Source of the DNA: Acidobacteriota bacterium
GTDB lineage: Bacteria > Acidobacteriota > Terriglobia > Acidiferrales > UBA7541
NCBI GenBank assembly: GCA_013289695.1
Contig: JABCZK010000033.1
Span: 1 to 50,645, forward strand
Length of the DNA stretch: 50,645 bases
Reading direction: 5' to 3'
In this document: one piece after another, positions 34,019 through 43,693 of the stretch
Numbering within the stretch: the first letter of the stretch is position 1
Layout: each line of letters opens with the position of its first letter
Position numbers and translations under genes: made by a program
Notes under the pieces: generated by a model
The model's database searches: none
Told to the model about the DNA's origin: nothing
The model's input: the letters and a program-made list of their open reading frames with translations, nothing else

Positions 34019-36424
34019 ATGTCCATCCTTTTCCAGGATCTGAAATTTGCCCTTCGCACGCTCGCAAAATCACCCGGCTTCACGGTCGTCGCCATCCTCA
34101 CTCTCGCGCTCGGCATCGGCGCCAACACGGCGATCTTCAGCGTGGTCAATGCTGTCCTGCTCCGCCCGCTGCCTTTCAAGAATCCGTCGCGCCTCGTGTG
34201 GTCCTGGGGTAATTGCCCTCTCTGCGATCAAGGCGCTGTTTCGCCCGCCGACTTCCAGGACTATCGCGCCCAAAACCACTCCTTCGAAAACTACGGCGCG
34301 ATGGCCGTCGGCGATTCGCTTTTCAATCTCACGGGCAACGAAAAACCAATTCAGATCAAAGGCTCGATGGTCACAGCAGGTTTTTTCAATGCCCTCGGCA
34401 TTCAACCCCGCTACGGCCGCGTCTTCAACGAATCAGACGAAAAGACCACAGATCCAGAAGTCGTAATCCTCAGCCACCACTTGTGGCAAGACCGCTTCGG
34501 CGGCGATCCCCACGTCATCGGACAATCCGTTTCGCTCGACGGCAAATCGCGCACCGTAGTCGGCGTCCTTGCGACCGACATCCCTGTTCTCACCCAAGCC
34601 GATCTCTGGTTTCCAGCTCCCTTTCTAAATCCGGGCATGCAAACCCGCCGCTCCCATTTTCTCCGTCCCATCGGCTTGCTCGAGCCCGGCGTTACTGTGG
34701 CTCAAGCACAATCTGAACTCGACGCCATCGCCGCTCGCCTCACCACGCAATATCCGGTCACCAACGCCGGATGGAGCGTGAAGCTCGATCCCCTCGAGAA
34801 CGTTCTCATCGGCAACCTGCGCCCCGCGTTCATGGTGCTTATCGGCGCGGTCGCTCTGGTCCTTCTGATTGCCTGCGCCAACATCGCCAGCCTGCTCTTC
34901 GCGCGAAATAGCGCACGCCAGCGTGAGATCGCCATTCGCACCGCGCTCGGCGCCGGACGTTCACGTCTGCTCCGCCAACTCTTGACCGAAAGCTTGGTCC
35001 TGGCGCTCGCTGGAGGCCTCGCCGGAATTTTTCTCGCGAATGCCGGCGTCGAACTCTTGAAGCAACTCGGCCCGCAAAGCCTTCCGCGTCTCGATGAAGT
35101 AAATGTCAGCGGCGCCGTTCTTGTCTTCACTTTCCTCACCACAATTCTCACCGGAATATTATTCGGTCTCGGTCCCGCGCTGCAAGCCAGCCGCCGCGAT
35201 CTCACGCAAAGCCTGAAAGAAGGCGGCGCTTCTGGCGACTCGCGCTCGAAGCATCGCGCGCACAATGCGCTGGTCGTCGCCGAAGTCGCTCTTTCCGTCG
35301 TCGTGCTAATCGCTTCGGGCCTGCTGCTCCATAGCTTCTGGCGCCTGATGCGCGTTCATCTCGGCTTCGATCCCGCAAACGTCCTCACCACCGAAGTGTC
35401 GCTCGTCTCGCCGCGCTACGACGCCGCGCCGCGCCGCGAATCCTTCTTCCACGAACTCCAGGACCGCCTGCAATCCTCCCCCGGCGTCAAAAGCGCCGGC
35501 TTCATTTCCGAATTGCCTCTCAGCGGCGAAGGGAACGACACCTTCTTCACCATTACTGAACATCCTCCCGCGAATCCCAACGACAACAACGACGCGGATT
35601 TTCGCAACATAGACGGAGACTATTTCGCTGCCATGCGCATTCCGCTTCTTGCCGGACGAGCCTTCGCGCGTCAGGATTCCACCGAATCCCGCAACGTCGT
35701 GATCGTTAACGAGCCATTCGTGAAGAAATTCTTCCCCAACGAGAACCCCATCGGAAAACACTTGAAGATGTTTGAAGGCAAATCCGAATTCGTAGTGCGC
35801 GAAATCGTCGGCGTCGTCGGCGGCAACAAGCACTTCGCATTGCAGGAATCCCTGCGCCCCGAAATGTTCAAGCCGGGCTCTTTCACCCGGATGAACGTAG
35901 TCGTTCGCAGCGCGGGCGAGCCTGCAATGCTTACGACTGTCGTGCGTGAGGCCCTGCGCGCGATCGATCCCGACGAGGCCACGTCCACGTTCCGCACCAT
36001 GGACGACGTCGTATCCAGTTCCGCCGCAAGCGACCGTTTCAACACACTTTTGCTCGGCGCCTTCGCTGCCATCGCGCTACTTCTCACCGCCGCGGGAATT
36101 TTTGGCGTGCTCTCCTATCTTGTCACGCAGCGCACCCGCGAAATCGGTCTGCGCATGGCGCTCGGCGCGCAACCCAAAGATGTCCTCCACGTGATTGTGG
36201 GCCACGGCCTGCGGCTAGTTCTGCTCGGTCTCTCCATTGGCGTAGCGACCGCGCTCCTAGTAACGCGCTGGATGTCCAGCGTCCTATTCGACGTGAAGCC
36301 CTCCGACCCGCTGACGTTCAGCGCAGTGGCCGCAGTGCTAGCGGCGGTCGCGTTCCTGGCCTCATACATCCCAGTCCGCCGCGCCATGCGCGTAGATCCC
36401 ATGGTTGCGCTGCGCTATGAGTGA
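34019..36424 (+). CDS. ADOP-type FtsX/MacB-like permease (2 of 3)
   Basis: 801 residues, 12 bp after the first permease and clearly co-transcribed (GAGAGGAA before ATG). Same layout: LFQDLKFALRTLAKSPGFTVVAILTLALGIGANTA, a first MacB core, TM helices at about 275-400, a second core and a C-terminal FtsX triplet ending RVDPMVALRYE. Its first periplasmic region contains WGNCPLCDQGAVSP with two Cys, absent from the other two permeases, so binding partners may differ. Confidence 0.92.
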   Translation: MSILFQDLKFALRTLAKSPGFTVVAILTLALGIGANTAIFSVVNAVLLRPLPFKNPSRLVWSWGNCPLCDQGAVSPADFQDYRAQNHSFENYGAMAVGDSLFNLTGNEKPIQIKGSMVTAGFFNALGIQPRYGRVFNESDEKTTDPEVVILSHHLWQDRFGGDPHVIGQSVSLDGKSRTVVGVLATDIPVLTQADLWFPAPFLNPGMQTRRSHFLRPIGLLEPGVTVAQAQSELDAIAARLTTQYPVTNAGWSVKLDPLENVLIGNLRPAFMVLIGAVALVLLIACANIASLLFARNSARQREIAIRTALGAGRSRLLRQLLTESLVLALAGGLAGIFLANAGVELLKQLGPQSLPRLDEVNVSGAVLVFTFLTTILTGILFGLGPALQASRRDLTQSLKEGGASGDSRSKHRAHNALVVAEVALSVVVLIASGLLLHSFWRLMRVHLGFDPANVLTTEVSLVSPRYDAAPRRESFFHELQDRLQSSPGVKSAGFISELPLSGEGNDTFFTITEHPPANPNDNNDADFRNIDGDYFAAMRIPLLAGRAFARQDSTESRNVVIVNEPFVKKFFPNENPIGKHLKMFEGKSEFVVREIVGVVGGNKHFALQESLRPEMFKPGSFTRMNVVVRSAGEPAMLTTVVREALRAIDPDEATSTFRTMDDVVSSSAASDRFNTLLLGAFAAIALLLTAAGIFGVLSYLVTQRTREIGLRMALGAQPKDVLHVIVGHGLRLVLLGLSIGVATALLVTRWMSSVLFDVKPSDPLTFSAVAAVLAAVAFLASYIPVRRAMRVDPMVALRYE

Positions 36425-36551
36425 GCATCATATGTGCGCCGTCATCCAGCTTGCCCTGAGTGATTTTGCGAAGGGAGAGCAGCGAAGGGTCTCTGTTCGC
36501 TTCCTCCGGGCAATCCTTGTGTCGCGGCATTTGTGGCAGGGGCGCTGCTTG

Positions 36552-36675
36552 TGAATCGCCCTACAGGGCGATTCATCCTGCGACCCCGCCGCGCGGGGTC
36601 GCAGGGCTGCGCCCCAGCTTGCCACGATGCCAACCTCGAGATGGCTTAGTAGGGGCGGTTCGCGAACCGCCCGCC
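36552..36675. repeat. Palindromic repeats between ADOP genes 2 and 3
   Basis: 36552-36610 is a TGAATCGCC double hairpin (stems GAATCGCCC/GGGCGATTC and GACCCCG/CGGGGTC). 36651-36675 is AGGGGCGGTTCGCGAACCGCCC, a perfect palindromic member of the 31409 family. They sit in the 294-bp gap and may separate expression of the third permease. Confidence 0.8.
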
Positions 36676-36718
36676 GTAAGATATACCTATCATCTCCCGC
36701 CCCGAGAGGAGCGCATCC

Positions 36719-39133
36719 ATGAACGCCATCATCCAAGACCTGAAATTCGCCATTCGCATGCTCGTGAAATCCCCCGGCTTTACCGTCGTCGCCTTGCTCA
36801 CCCTCGCCCTCGGCATCGGTGCCAATACCGCAATCTTCAGCATCGTAAACGCCGTCCTCCTCCGTCCCCTTCCGTTCCAAGACGCTGCTCAACTCGTCGT
36901 CCTCCGCGAAACCTACAAAAATGTCGGCAACGTTTCCGTTTCCTATCCCGATTTTCTCGACTGGAGGGAGCAAAGCCACGCCTTCGCCGCCATGGCCGTA
37001 ATCAACAACGTCGGCTTCAATCTTTCCGGCGTCGCCCAACCAGAAAATATCGGCGGCTACGCTGTCTCCCCAAATTTGCTCGCACTCCTCGGTGTCCACC
37101 CCTTTCTCGGCCGCGATCTTCTTCCTTCCGAAGAAAAACCCGGAACCGCCCCCGTCGTCCTGCTCAGTTATCAGCTCTGGCAATCGCACCTCGGCGGCGA
37201 TCCCGCCGTCATCGGCCGCTCCATCACACTCGACGGCCGCAGCTTCTCCATCGTCGGCATCCTTGCTCCCAACTTCCGTTTTCTCGATCGCACCGATGTT
37301 ATCGTCCCCATCGGCGTATTCGCGGCTGATTACACCGACCGCGCCGAACGCGGCGACATGGACGTGGTCGGCCGGCTCGCCCCCGGCGTGGCACTCTCGC
37401 AAGCCGCCGTCGAAATGGAAACGATCACCGCTCGTCTCGCCGCACAATACCCCCAATCCAATCACGGTTTCGGCGCGCATCTCGAATCGTTTCGCCAAGC
37501 ATTCACAGGAGACAGCCGCCTCGCCGTCCTCGTCCTCTTCGGCGCCGTCGTGTTCGTTCTGCTGATCGCCTGCGTCAATGTTGCCAATCTCTTCCTCGTG
37601 CGCGGCGCGGCGCGCGCCCGGGAAATCGCGCTGCGCTTGGCGTTCGGCGCCAGCCGCGGTCGCGTCGTTCGCCAGATGCTGACGGAAAGCTTCCTGCTCG
37701 CGGTCTGCGGCGGCGTGCTCGGCATACTGCTGGGAGCGTGGGGTATTTCCGGACTCGGACATTTGCTGCCCGCTGACTCGCTGCAGACGATGGGCGTGCG
37801 CCTGGACCTCAGCGTCTTCCTTTTCGCTACCGCCATGATCGTTCTCGTGACCTTTGCCTTCGGATTAATCCCCGCGCTCCAGGCCACCCGCCCGGATTTG
37901 CACGAAACTCTGAAAGACGGCGGTCGTAGCGCAACTTCCACCTCCGCGCAACATCGTCTGCGCGGCGCGCTCGCCATCGCCGAAACCGCTCTAGCCCTCG
38001 TGCTCTTGGTAGGCGCCGGCCTGATGCTCAAGAGCCTCTACCATCTGATTCAAGTCAGCCCCGGGTTCGAGCCAGCCCACGTCCTGAACATGGAAATGGA
38101 TTTGCGCACCGAGCAATATTCCAAAGATCCGGCCATCCTGAATTTCTGGCAAAAAGTCCTCGACCGCGTCCGCGTCATCCCCGGCGTCGAATCGGCTGGA
38201 CTCGGCACCGTAGTTCCTCTCACCGGTAACCACCGCCGCTCAGATATCACCATCGAAGGACTTCCCATTCCCGGTCCTGGAGAATTCCCGCATCCCGACC
38301 GCCACACCATCAGCGCCGGCTACATCACCACGATGGGCATCCCGCTTCTGCGCGGCCGAAATATCTCCGATGCTGACGACGAAACTGCGCCGGACGTCGC
38401 TCTCATCAATTCGACCATGGCCCGTCGTTTCTGGACCGACGGCGACCCCATCGGCAAACGTTTCCTGTGGGGCCATCCGGGCCAGGACGAAAAATGGATC
38501 ACCATCGTCGGTGTTGTCGCAGACACCAAACTCTACGGCCTGGACAATCCCGCGCGCCTCGAAGTTTATTCTCCGTACCGCCAACGACCCAGCGCGGACA
38601 TGAGCCTCGTCGTCCGCTCCGCCGTGGACCCCGCCAGCCTAACCTCCGCCGTTCGCGCAGCCGTCGCCGCGATTGACAAGGACCAGCCCGTCTTCGACGT
38701 CCACACCATGCAGCAGCTGGTGGATGATTCCATCTCGACGCGCCGCCTCACCCTGGTTCTTCTCGGCATCTTCAGTGCTCTCGCGCTGATTCTCGCTGCC
38801 ATCGGGATTTACGGCGTTATGGCCTACAGCGTAGCTCTGCGCACCCAGGAAATCGGCATTCGCATGGCGCTAGGCGCGCAGCAACAGGACGTCCTGCGCC
38901 TTGTCCTCGGCCAGGGCGCGCGAATCGCATTCTTCGGTGTGGCCATCGGCCTAGCGGCCGCCGCCGTCCTAGCCCGCCTGCTCTCCAGCCTGCTTTTCTC
39001 CGTAAGCTCCAACGACCCGATAACCCTTGCCGCCGTGGCGATCCTGCTAGTAGCCGTCGCGCTCCTAGCCTGTTACATCCCAGCCCGCCGCGCCCTCCGC
39101 GTGGACCCGATAATCGCCCTTCGCTACGAATAA
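36719..39133 (+). CDS. ADOP-type FtsX/MacB-like permease (3 of 3)
   Basis: 804 residues; GAGAGGAG before ATG. Opens MNAIIQDLKFAIRMLVKSPG, nearly the same as the first permease, and carries both FtsX units (LFGAVVFVLLIACVNVANLFLVRG; VLLGIFSALALILAAIGIYGVMAYS). Ends RVDPIIALRYE. The three are paralogues differing mostly in periplasmic domains, as expected from tandem duplication and divergence. Confidence 0.92.
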   Translation: MNAIIQDLKFAIRMLVKSPGFTVVALLTLALGIGANTAIFSIVNAVLLRPLPFQDAAQLVVLRETYKNVGNVSVSYPDFLDWREQSHAFAAMAVINNVGFNLSGVAQPENIGGYAVSPNLLALLGVHPFLGRDLLPSEEKPGTAPVVLLSYQLWQSHLGGDPAVIGRSITLDGRSFSIVGILAPNFRFLDRTDVIVPIGVFAADYTDRAERGDMDVVGRLAPGVALSQAAVEMETITARLAAQYPQSNHGFGAHLESFRQAFTGDSRLAVLVLFGAVVFVLLIACVNVANLFLVRGAARAREIALRLAFGASRGRVVRQMLTESFLLAVCGGVLGILLGAWGISGLGHLLPADSLQTMGVRLDLSVFLFATAMIVLVTFAFGLIPALQATRPDLHETLKDGGRSATSTSAQHRLRGALAIAETALALVLLVGAGLMLKSLYHLIQVSPGFEPAHVLNMEMDLRTEQYSKDPAILNFWQKVLDRVRVIPGVESAGLGTVVPLTGNHRRSDITIEGLPIPGPGEFPHPDRHTISAGYITTMGIPLLRGRNISDADDETAPDVALINSTMARRFWTDGDPIGKRFLWGHPGQDEKWITIVGVVADTKLYGLDNPARLEVYSPYRQRPSADMSLVVRSAVDPASLTSAVRAAVAAIDKDQPVFDVHTMQQLVDDSISTRRLTLVLLGIFSALALILAAIGIYGVMAYSVALRTQEIGIRMALGAQQQDVLRLVLGQGARIAFFGVAIGLAAAAVLARLLSSLLFSVSSNDPITLAAVAILLVAVALLACYIPARRALRVDPIIALRYE

Positions 39134-39732
39134 TCATCAGCCCGCGGCGCCCGCAGTTCGCAACGCCACCTCGGTCGCCTTTGAATTCGCAGGGGCGGGT
39201 CTCGGACCCGCCCGCCGTCCGCCGTCCTGCCGACGCTTTTGCCTTTCGTCGTCATCCTGAACAGGCGACTGCGGGTGAAGGATCTCTGTTCGTTTTCTCC
39301 CTTGCCAACTTCCGGTAGCGGCTTCACCACCGCACCTGGTTTTCGCAGCTCTGGCCCTTTGCTCCCGATTTCGCCGTTGAATTTGTGAATCGCCCTGCAT
39401 AACCCTCCTCAATGTACACACACAACCGTTCGCAATTTCGCGGGCATCGTGCTAGCGTAATTCGTGAATATTTTTGACAATCCGCCCTCCGCCGCTAAGG
39501 TCACCCGGCGCTATAGGCGTCCCTGCGATCATCCCAACGTCTCCCCAAGCGTCCCGGCCCCCACGACCCGAGCTTCTCTTCGATACTTCTGGACGCCTTC
39601 CGCTCGCACGCGCCTCGCCGCCAATAATCACCCAAAATCCCCCAATTCAACGATTTCCGGCCACGTCGCTCTCATGGCACCCCCATTTTCCATTTTCTCT
39701 TTTCCATTTTCTTCCTCTGCTAATATGGCGCC
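39134..39732. other. 599-base gap before ETF-QO with repeats and a pyrimidine tract
   Basis: 39191-39216 is AGGGGCGGGTCTCGG... (31478 family). 39251-39298 resembles the dispersed TCATCCTGA...GAAGGATCTCTGTTC element, also hinted at near 36470 and 30055. 39386-39399 is a truncated TGAATCGCC copy. A C/T-rich tract runs through 39687-39720 just before the ETF-QO start. Short open frames here are low-complexity and not called. Confidence 0.55.
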
Positions 39733-41412
39733 ATGACTGACACCCCCAACATCCAGCGCGAACAACTAGAAGCGGATGTCCTGATCATCGGCGCCGGCCC
39801 CGGCGGCCTGGCCTGCGCCCTGCACCTAGCGAGTCTGCTCGAAAAACACAACGAAGCAAAAAAATCGCCAGCCCTCTCCGCGGAAAATATCTACGTCCTG
39901 GAAAAAGGCCGCGCAATCGGCGCCCATCAGCTTTCCGGCGCGATCATGGACCCGCGCGGACTGCGTGAGCTCGTCCCGGACTTCGAGAAAACCGCTCCGC
40001 TCGACACTCCCGTCACCGGCGACGCCGCCTACTACTTCACCGAATCCAGCAGCTACAAACTTCCCATCACTCCGCCGCCGCTGCAAAATCACGGCAACTA
40101 CGTCGTCTCGCTCAACAAGCTTGTGCAATGGCTCGGCGGCCTGGTCGAAAAAAAAGGCGTGAATCTTTTCACCCAATTTGCCGGCAGGGAACTGCTCTAT
40201 GACAAAAACGGCATCGCCGGCGTCCTCACCGAAGACAAAGGCGTGGACAAGAATGGCAAAGCGAAAGACAACTTCACGCCCGGATACGAATTGCGCGCGA
40301 AAGTCACGGTCCTCGCCGAAGGCCCGCGCGGCTCGCTCACCAAAGAACTCGTCAGCAAACTCAAGCTCGACGGTCTGAACCCGCAAGTCTATGGCCTCGG
40401 CATCAAGGAACTATGGGACGTGCAGCCCGGAAAAATTGCCACTGGTTACGTGGCCCATACGCTCGGCTGGCCGCTCGGCTCAGACCTCTACGGCGGCGGC
40501 TGGGTTTACGGCCTGCAGAATAATCGCGTCTCGCTGGGCATGGTCATCGCGCTGGAATATCAAGACCCGCTTTTCGACCCGCACGAAGCGTTCCAAAAAT
40601 ATAAAACGCATCCCTTCGTCAAAAATATTCTCGAAGGCGGCAAGCTCATCCGTTACGGCGCGAAAACCGTTCCCTACGGCGGCTGGTATGCCATGCCGCG
40701 CAGCTATGTGGACGGCGGCCTGATCATCGGCGATTCCGCCAGCCTGCTGAATTCGCAGCGTCTGAAGGGGATTCACACGGCGATCAAGAGCGGCATGTTG
40801 GCGGCCGAAACAATCTACGAAGCGCTCTGCGCCGGTGACACGTCCGCAAAAACTCTCTCCGCCTATCCGCAAAAAATCGAAGCAAGCTGGATCAAAAAAG
40901 AACTCTGGGAAGTTCGCAATTTCCACCAGGCCTTTCACGGCGGCTTGTATTCAGGTCTCGTGCAGGCAGGATTGCAATTCGTAACCGGCGGCCGCGGCCT
41001 CAGCGATCCCATGCGCAGCGAGCCGGGCTATCTGGAATATGCAAAACTGCATCGCGATCGAACGCTGGTCGATCAATCCACGCGCTTCAAGGGCGACGGC
41101 AAGCTAACCTTCGACCGCCTCACCGACGTCTATCATTCCGGCACGCGCCACGAAGAAAACCAGCCCTGCCATCTCGTTGTGCTCGAACCGAATATTTGCG
41201 GTGATCGCTGCGTCCGCGAGTACGGCAACCCCTGCCAATACTTTTGTCCCGCGGCGGTGTACGAAATGGTGACGGAAAAAGGCGAGCCAAAACTAAAAAT
41301 CAACGCTTCCAACTGCGTCCACTGCAAAACCTGCGACATCGCCGATCCCTACCAAATCATCAACTGGGTCCCGCCAGAAGGTGGCGGCGGCCCAAACTAC
41401 GAAGGCATGTGA
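39733..41412 (+). CDS. Electron transfer flavoprotein-ubiquinone oxidoreductase
   Basis: 559 residues. DVLIIGAGPGGLACALHLA is the FAD-binding N-terminus; VYGLGIKELWDV, LGWPLGSDLYGGGWVYG and GDSASLLNSQRLKGIHTAIKSG are conserved in ETF-QO. The C-terminus has the 4Fe-4S cluster Cys in GNPCQYFCPAAVYEM and NCVHCKTCDI. It passes electrons from reduced ETF (etfBA, 8.6 kb upstream) to quinone. Its TGA stop is the first three bases of a dispersed palindrome. Confidence 0.96.
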   Translation: MTDTPNIQREQLEADVLIIGAGPGGLACALHLASLLEKHNEAKKSPALSAENIYVLEKGRAIGAHQLSGAIMDPRGLRELVPDFEKTAPLDTPVTGDAAYYFTESSSYKLPITPPPLQNHGNYVVSLNKLVQWLGGLVEKKGVNLFTQFAGRELLYDKNGIAGVLTEDKGVDKNGKAKDNFTPGYELRAKVTVLAEGPRGSLTKELVSKLKLDGLNPQVYGLGIKELWDVQPGKIATGYVAHTLGWPLGSDLYGGGWVYGLQNNRVSLGMVIALEYQDPLFDPHEAFQKYKTHPFVKNILEGGKLIRYGAKTVPYGGWYAMPRSYVDGGLIIGDSASLLNSQRLKGIHTAIKSGMLAAETIYEALCAGDTSAKTLSAYPQKIEASWIKKELWEVRNFHQAFHGGLYSGLVQAGLQFVTGGRGLSDPMRSEPGYLEYAKLHRDRTLVDQSTRFKGDGKLTFDRLTDVYHSGTRHEENQPCHLVVLEPNICGDRCVREYGNPCQYFCPAAVYEMVTEKGEPKLKINASNCVHCKTCDIADPYQIINWVPPEGGGGPNYEGM

Positions 41413-41446
41413 ATCGCCCCGCAGTGCGGGAGCGAAGGGTCTGCCC
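41410..41446. repeat. TGAATCGC-family palindrome fused to the ETF-QO stop codon
   Basis: TGAATCGCCCCGCAGTGCGGG then AGCGAAGGGTCTGCC. Here one of the two hairpins of the longer copies is missing. The first TGA is the stop codon of the ETF-QO gene, as at 14243 for the VOC gene. Confidence 0.75.
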
Positions 41447-41659
41447 CACCGCGCGACTCACCGCTTTTTTTCACTTGAAATTGTTAGTGTCCCAGATGGA
41501 CTTTATGTCGCATCGCGAGAGTCTTGGTGGGTCGCGGCTTCGGAGGCGACATAATCGAGGCATTTGCATTGCGGCTTTAGCCGCTGAAGTTCCGCCGTTG
41601 CCGTTTCTGCCAGCACTTCAAGCTCGAGTTTTCCTCCGCCTTCATCCGACAATCCGCTG

Positions 41660-42838
41660 CTAACTACTCCCGCCAAACGCCCTCTTCAATCGCGCCCAAA
41701 ATCCTTCCTTCTTGCCTCCGGATGACTTCGCATCGCTCGCCCCCTGCTTTCCCGGCGATGAACCACTCTTCTGCGCCACCGTTTCCAGATGCGGCGCTTC
41801 CACATGCCCTGTGAATTGATAATCCGGTTCTACGTGCACCGTCCGCACCAGTAAAACCGCCTCAATCGCCGGATCTTCCGGCGGCGCGGGAGCAGCCGAA
41901 GCCAAATACACCAGCGGCGGCAGAATAATCTTGTACTCCGGCACGGAAACAACCGGCGGAGGCGGAGCCGCGTCTTTCGGCGCCGGCAAAATCGGATGCG
42001 TCTCGTTCGCGCCCGCCAGAATCCGCAACTGCACATTCGGTTCCGGCGCAGGCTCCTTCGCAGCAACCGCAGCCGGTGCTGCAGGCGTCGGCGCAGGCGT
42101 CGCTTCCGAAGGATACTGCTCCGTATTCAACTGCTTCGGCGACACAACACCCAGCAGCGGAATCTGCGGCGGCGGCAACGACTGCACATGCATCGGCGTG
42201 CACGCGCAGCTTCCCGGCGCGCCCGCCACAGGCACCAGGTTTCCCGCGGACAAAAAGAATTCGCCGCTCTGCGGAACGATCAGTCCCGCGCCAGTAAATT
42301 GCTGCTCCAGCCGAATCGCACCGCTCGTCGCAACGACGCACAACGAATCGTTCATATCCAAACCAGCGGTGATATCGCGGCTCGCTCCGCCAATATCCAG
42401 CGGCGTCGCGATCATCGTCGGCGTAAAGATCCGCAGCGGCGTGCTCGCAGGTAGCTGCAAATGAATACGCCCGAAATTCAGCGCCAAAGTAATCGAAGCC
42501 CCGGACTGCAACAGCGTGAACTTCGCCGGTCCGCAAACATCCACTTGCCCGCCCGCAATCAACGTCAAGCGTGCTTTTCCGTCGTGCACCGTCAGCACGC
42601 TGCCGTTGAATACGAAGCTCGGCGATCCATGAGCCGCAGGCGCGCTCTCCGCCGCCGTACCGTTGTCCACCGACACATCATTCCCCTCGACGCGCCCGAT
42701 CGCGCCAGGAGGCGCTTGCTGCCCGCGCAAAAGCTGCGGCCCCGTGAGAAGAGCAGCGCACGCCAGAAACAGCACAGAGGCAATTCTGGGCAGCAACGGA
42801 AACGCTCGGTAGCGCGCGGATTGTGGTCGGAAGCACAT
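41660..42838 (-). CDS. Exported FecR-like domain protein with Pro/Ala-rich linker
   Basis: 392 residues. A hydrophobic N-terminal segment (IASVLFLACAALLTG, about 19-33) is a signal peptide or anchor. Residues ~75-205 have FecR-like beta-strands (VLTVHDGKARLTLIAGGQVDVCGPAKFTLLQ ... GRIHLQLP ... ATSGAIRLEQQ), a fold that often reads cell-surface state. A long Pro/Ala linker follows, then a VPEYKIILPPLVYLAS segment and a basic amphipathic end (KKEGFWARLKRAFGG). Divergent from the acyltransferase gene with only 36 bp between. Specific role unknown. Confidence 0.65.
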   Translation of the reverse strand: MCFRPQSARYRAFPLLPRIASVLFLACAALLTGPQLLRGQQAPPGAIGRVEGNDVSVDNGTAAESAPAAHGSPSFVFNGSVLTVHDGKARLTLIAGGQVDVCGPAKFTLLQSGASITLALNFGRIHLQLPASTPLRIFTPTMIATPLDIGGASRDITAGLDMNDSLCVVATSGAIRLEQQFTGAGLIVPQSGEFFLSAGNLVPVAGAPGSCACTPMHVQSLPPPQIPLLGVVSPKQLNTEQYPSEATPAPTPAAPAAVAAKEPAPEPNVQLRILAGANETHPILPAPKDAAPPPPVVSVPEYKIILPPLVYLASAAPAPPEDPAIEAVLLVRTVHVEPDYQFTGHVEAPHLETVAQKSGSSPGKQGASDAKSSGGKKEGFWARLKRAFGGSS

Positions 42839-42860
42839 CGAGACCAGTGCGAGAATCCCC

Positions 42861-42866
42861 TATACT
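42861..42866 (+). promoter_or_regulatory. Candidate -10 box (TATACT) for the acyltransferase gene
   Basis: TATACT lies 8 nt before the GTG start at 42875, with no Shine-Dalgarno between, so the message may be almost leaderless. No good -35 was found at normal spacing, and the gap is shared with the divergent FecR-like gene. Confidence 0.35.
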
Positions 42867-42874
42867 ATACCGCA

Positions 42875-43663
42875 GTGGATACGGACACGAAATCAGCCGC
42901 TCCTGCAAGCACGACAAGCGGAGAATCGCCATTCGACCTGCGCGGCCCGCAACTCTCGCTTTGGCGCCGCATGCAGATCCCCGTCATCGCCTGGTTCGTG
43001 TACGGCGCGATTCGCCTGATCGGCCCCACGCTCCGCCTCGACGTGGTCGGTGCCCGCAATGCCGTGCTCATCGAACATGGTGGCGAAGTCGGCATCGGAG
43101 CTTTCTGGCATCGCTGCATTTTTTCCGCCGCGTGGGTCTGGCGGAATCGCGGCATGGTAGTGATGAACACGGTGAATTTCGACGGGCAATGGACACGACG
43201 CGTAATCGAGCGCCTCGGTTTCGGCACCGCGCAAGGCAGCTCCAGCCGCGGCGCAATCGAAGGCCTGTCAGTGATGGCCCGACGCATCAAGGAAGGCAAG
43301 CACGTCGCATTTACCATTGATGGCCCGCGAGGCCCGCGCTACGTCGCGAAGCCCGGACCGATCATTCTGGCGCGCCGCACCGGCAGCCCGATCACCGTCT
43401 TTCACATTGGCTTGCAGCGCGCCCACACCTTCAAGAAGTCGTGGGACTTGTTCCAGATTCCGTTCCCGTTTACGCGCGCGGTGATGTTCCTCGCGCCCGC
43501 GGTTCGCGTTCCCGCCGATGCAGGCAGCGAAATCATGCACCAGAAACAAGCCGAAATGCAGGCCGCGCTCGAAAAAGTGCGCGACGCCGCGGAGTCCTGG
43601 TTTCAATTGAGTGATCAGCAACGGAAAGAAGTGCGCGCCACCTGGAATCGCCGCGACCGGTAA
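42875..43663 (+). CDS. DUF374 lysophospholipid acyltransferase family protein
   Basis: 262 residues from GTG 42875; the open frame continues upstream across the opposite-strand gene but is unsupported. FWHRCIFSAAWVWRNRG and GSSSRGAIEGLSVMARRIKEGKHVAFTIDGPRGPRYVAKPG (positions ~130-175) match DUF374, a LPLAT relative in which the DGPRGP loop is diagnostic. Likely transfers an acyl chain to a lipid or lipid A-like precursor at the inner membrane. No lipid A genes are nearby. Confidence 0.88.
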   Translation: MDTDTKSAAPASTTSGESPFDLRGPQLSLWRRMQIPVIAWFVYGAIRLIGPTLRLDVVGARNAVLIEHGGEVGIGAFWHRCIFSAAWVWRNRGMVVMNTVNFDGQWTRRVIERLGFGTAQGSSSRGAIEGLSVMARRIKEGKHVAFTIDGPRGPRYVAKPGPIILARRTGSPITVFHIGLQRAHTFKKSWDLFQIPFPFTRAVMFLAPAVRVPADAGSEIMHQKQAEMQAALEKVRDAAESWFQLSDQQRKEVRATWNRRDR

Positions 43664-43693
43664 GCCGCCAGCAAAAAAGACGGCCTGAAATTC

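Noticed and set aside
42461..42874. 5' extension of the acyltransferase frame
   Set aside because: It runs antisense through the FecR-like gene with Arg-rich translation; the DUF374 family starts close to 42875.
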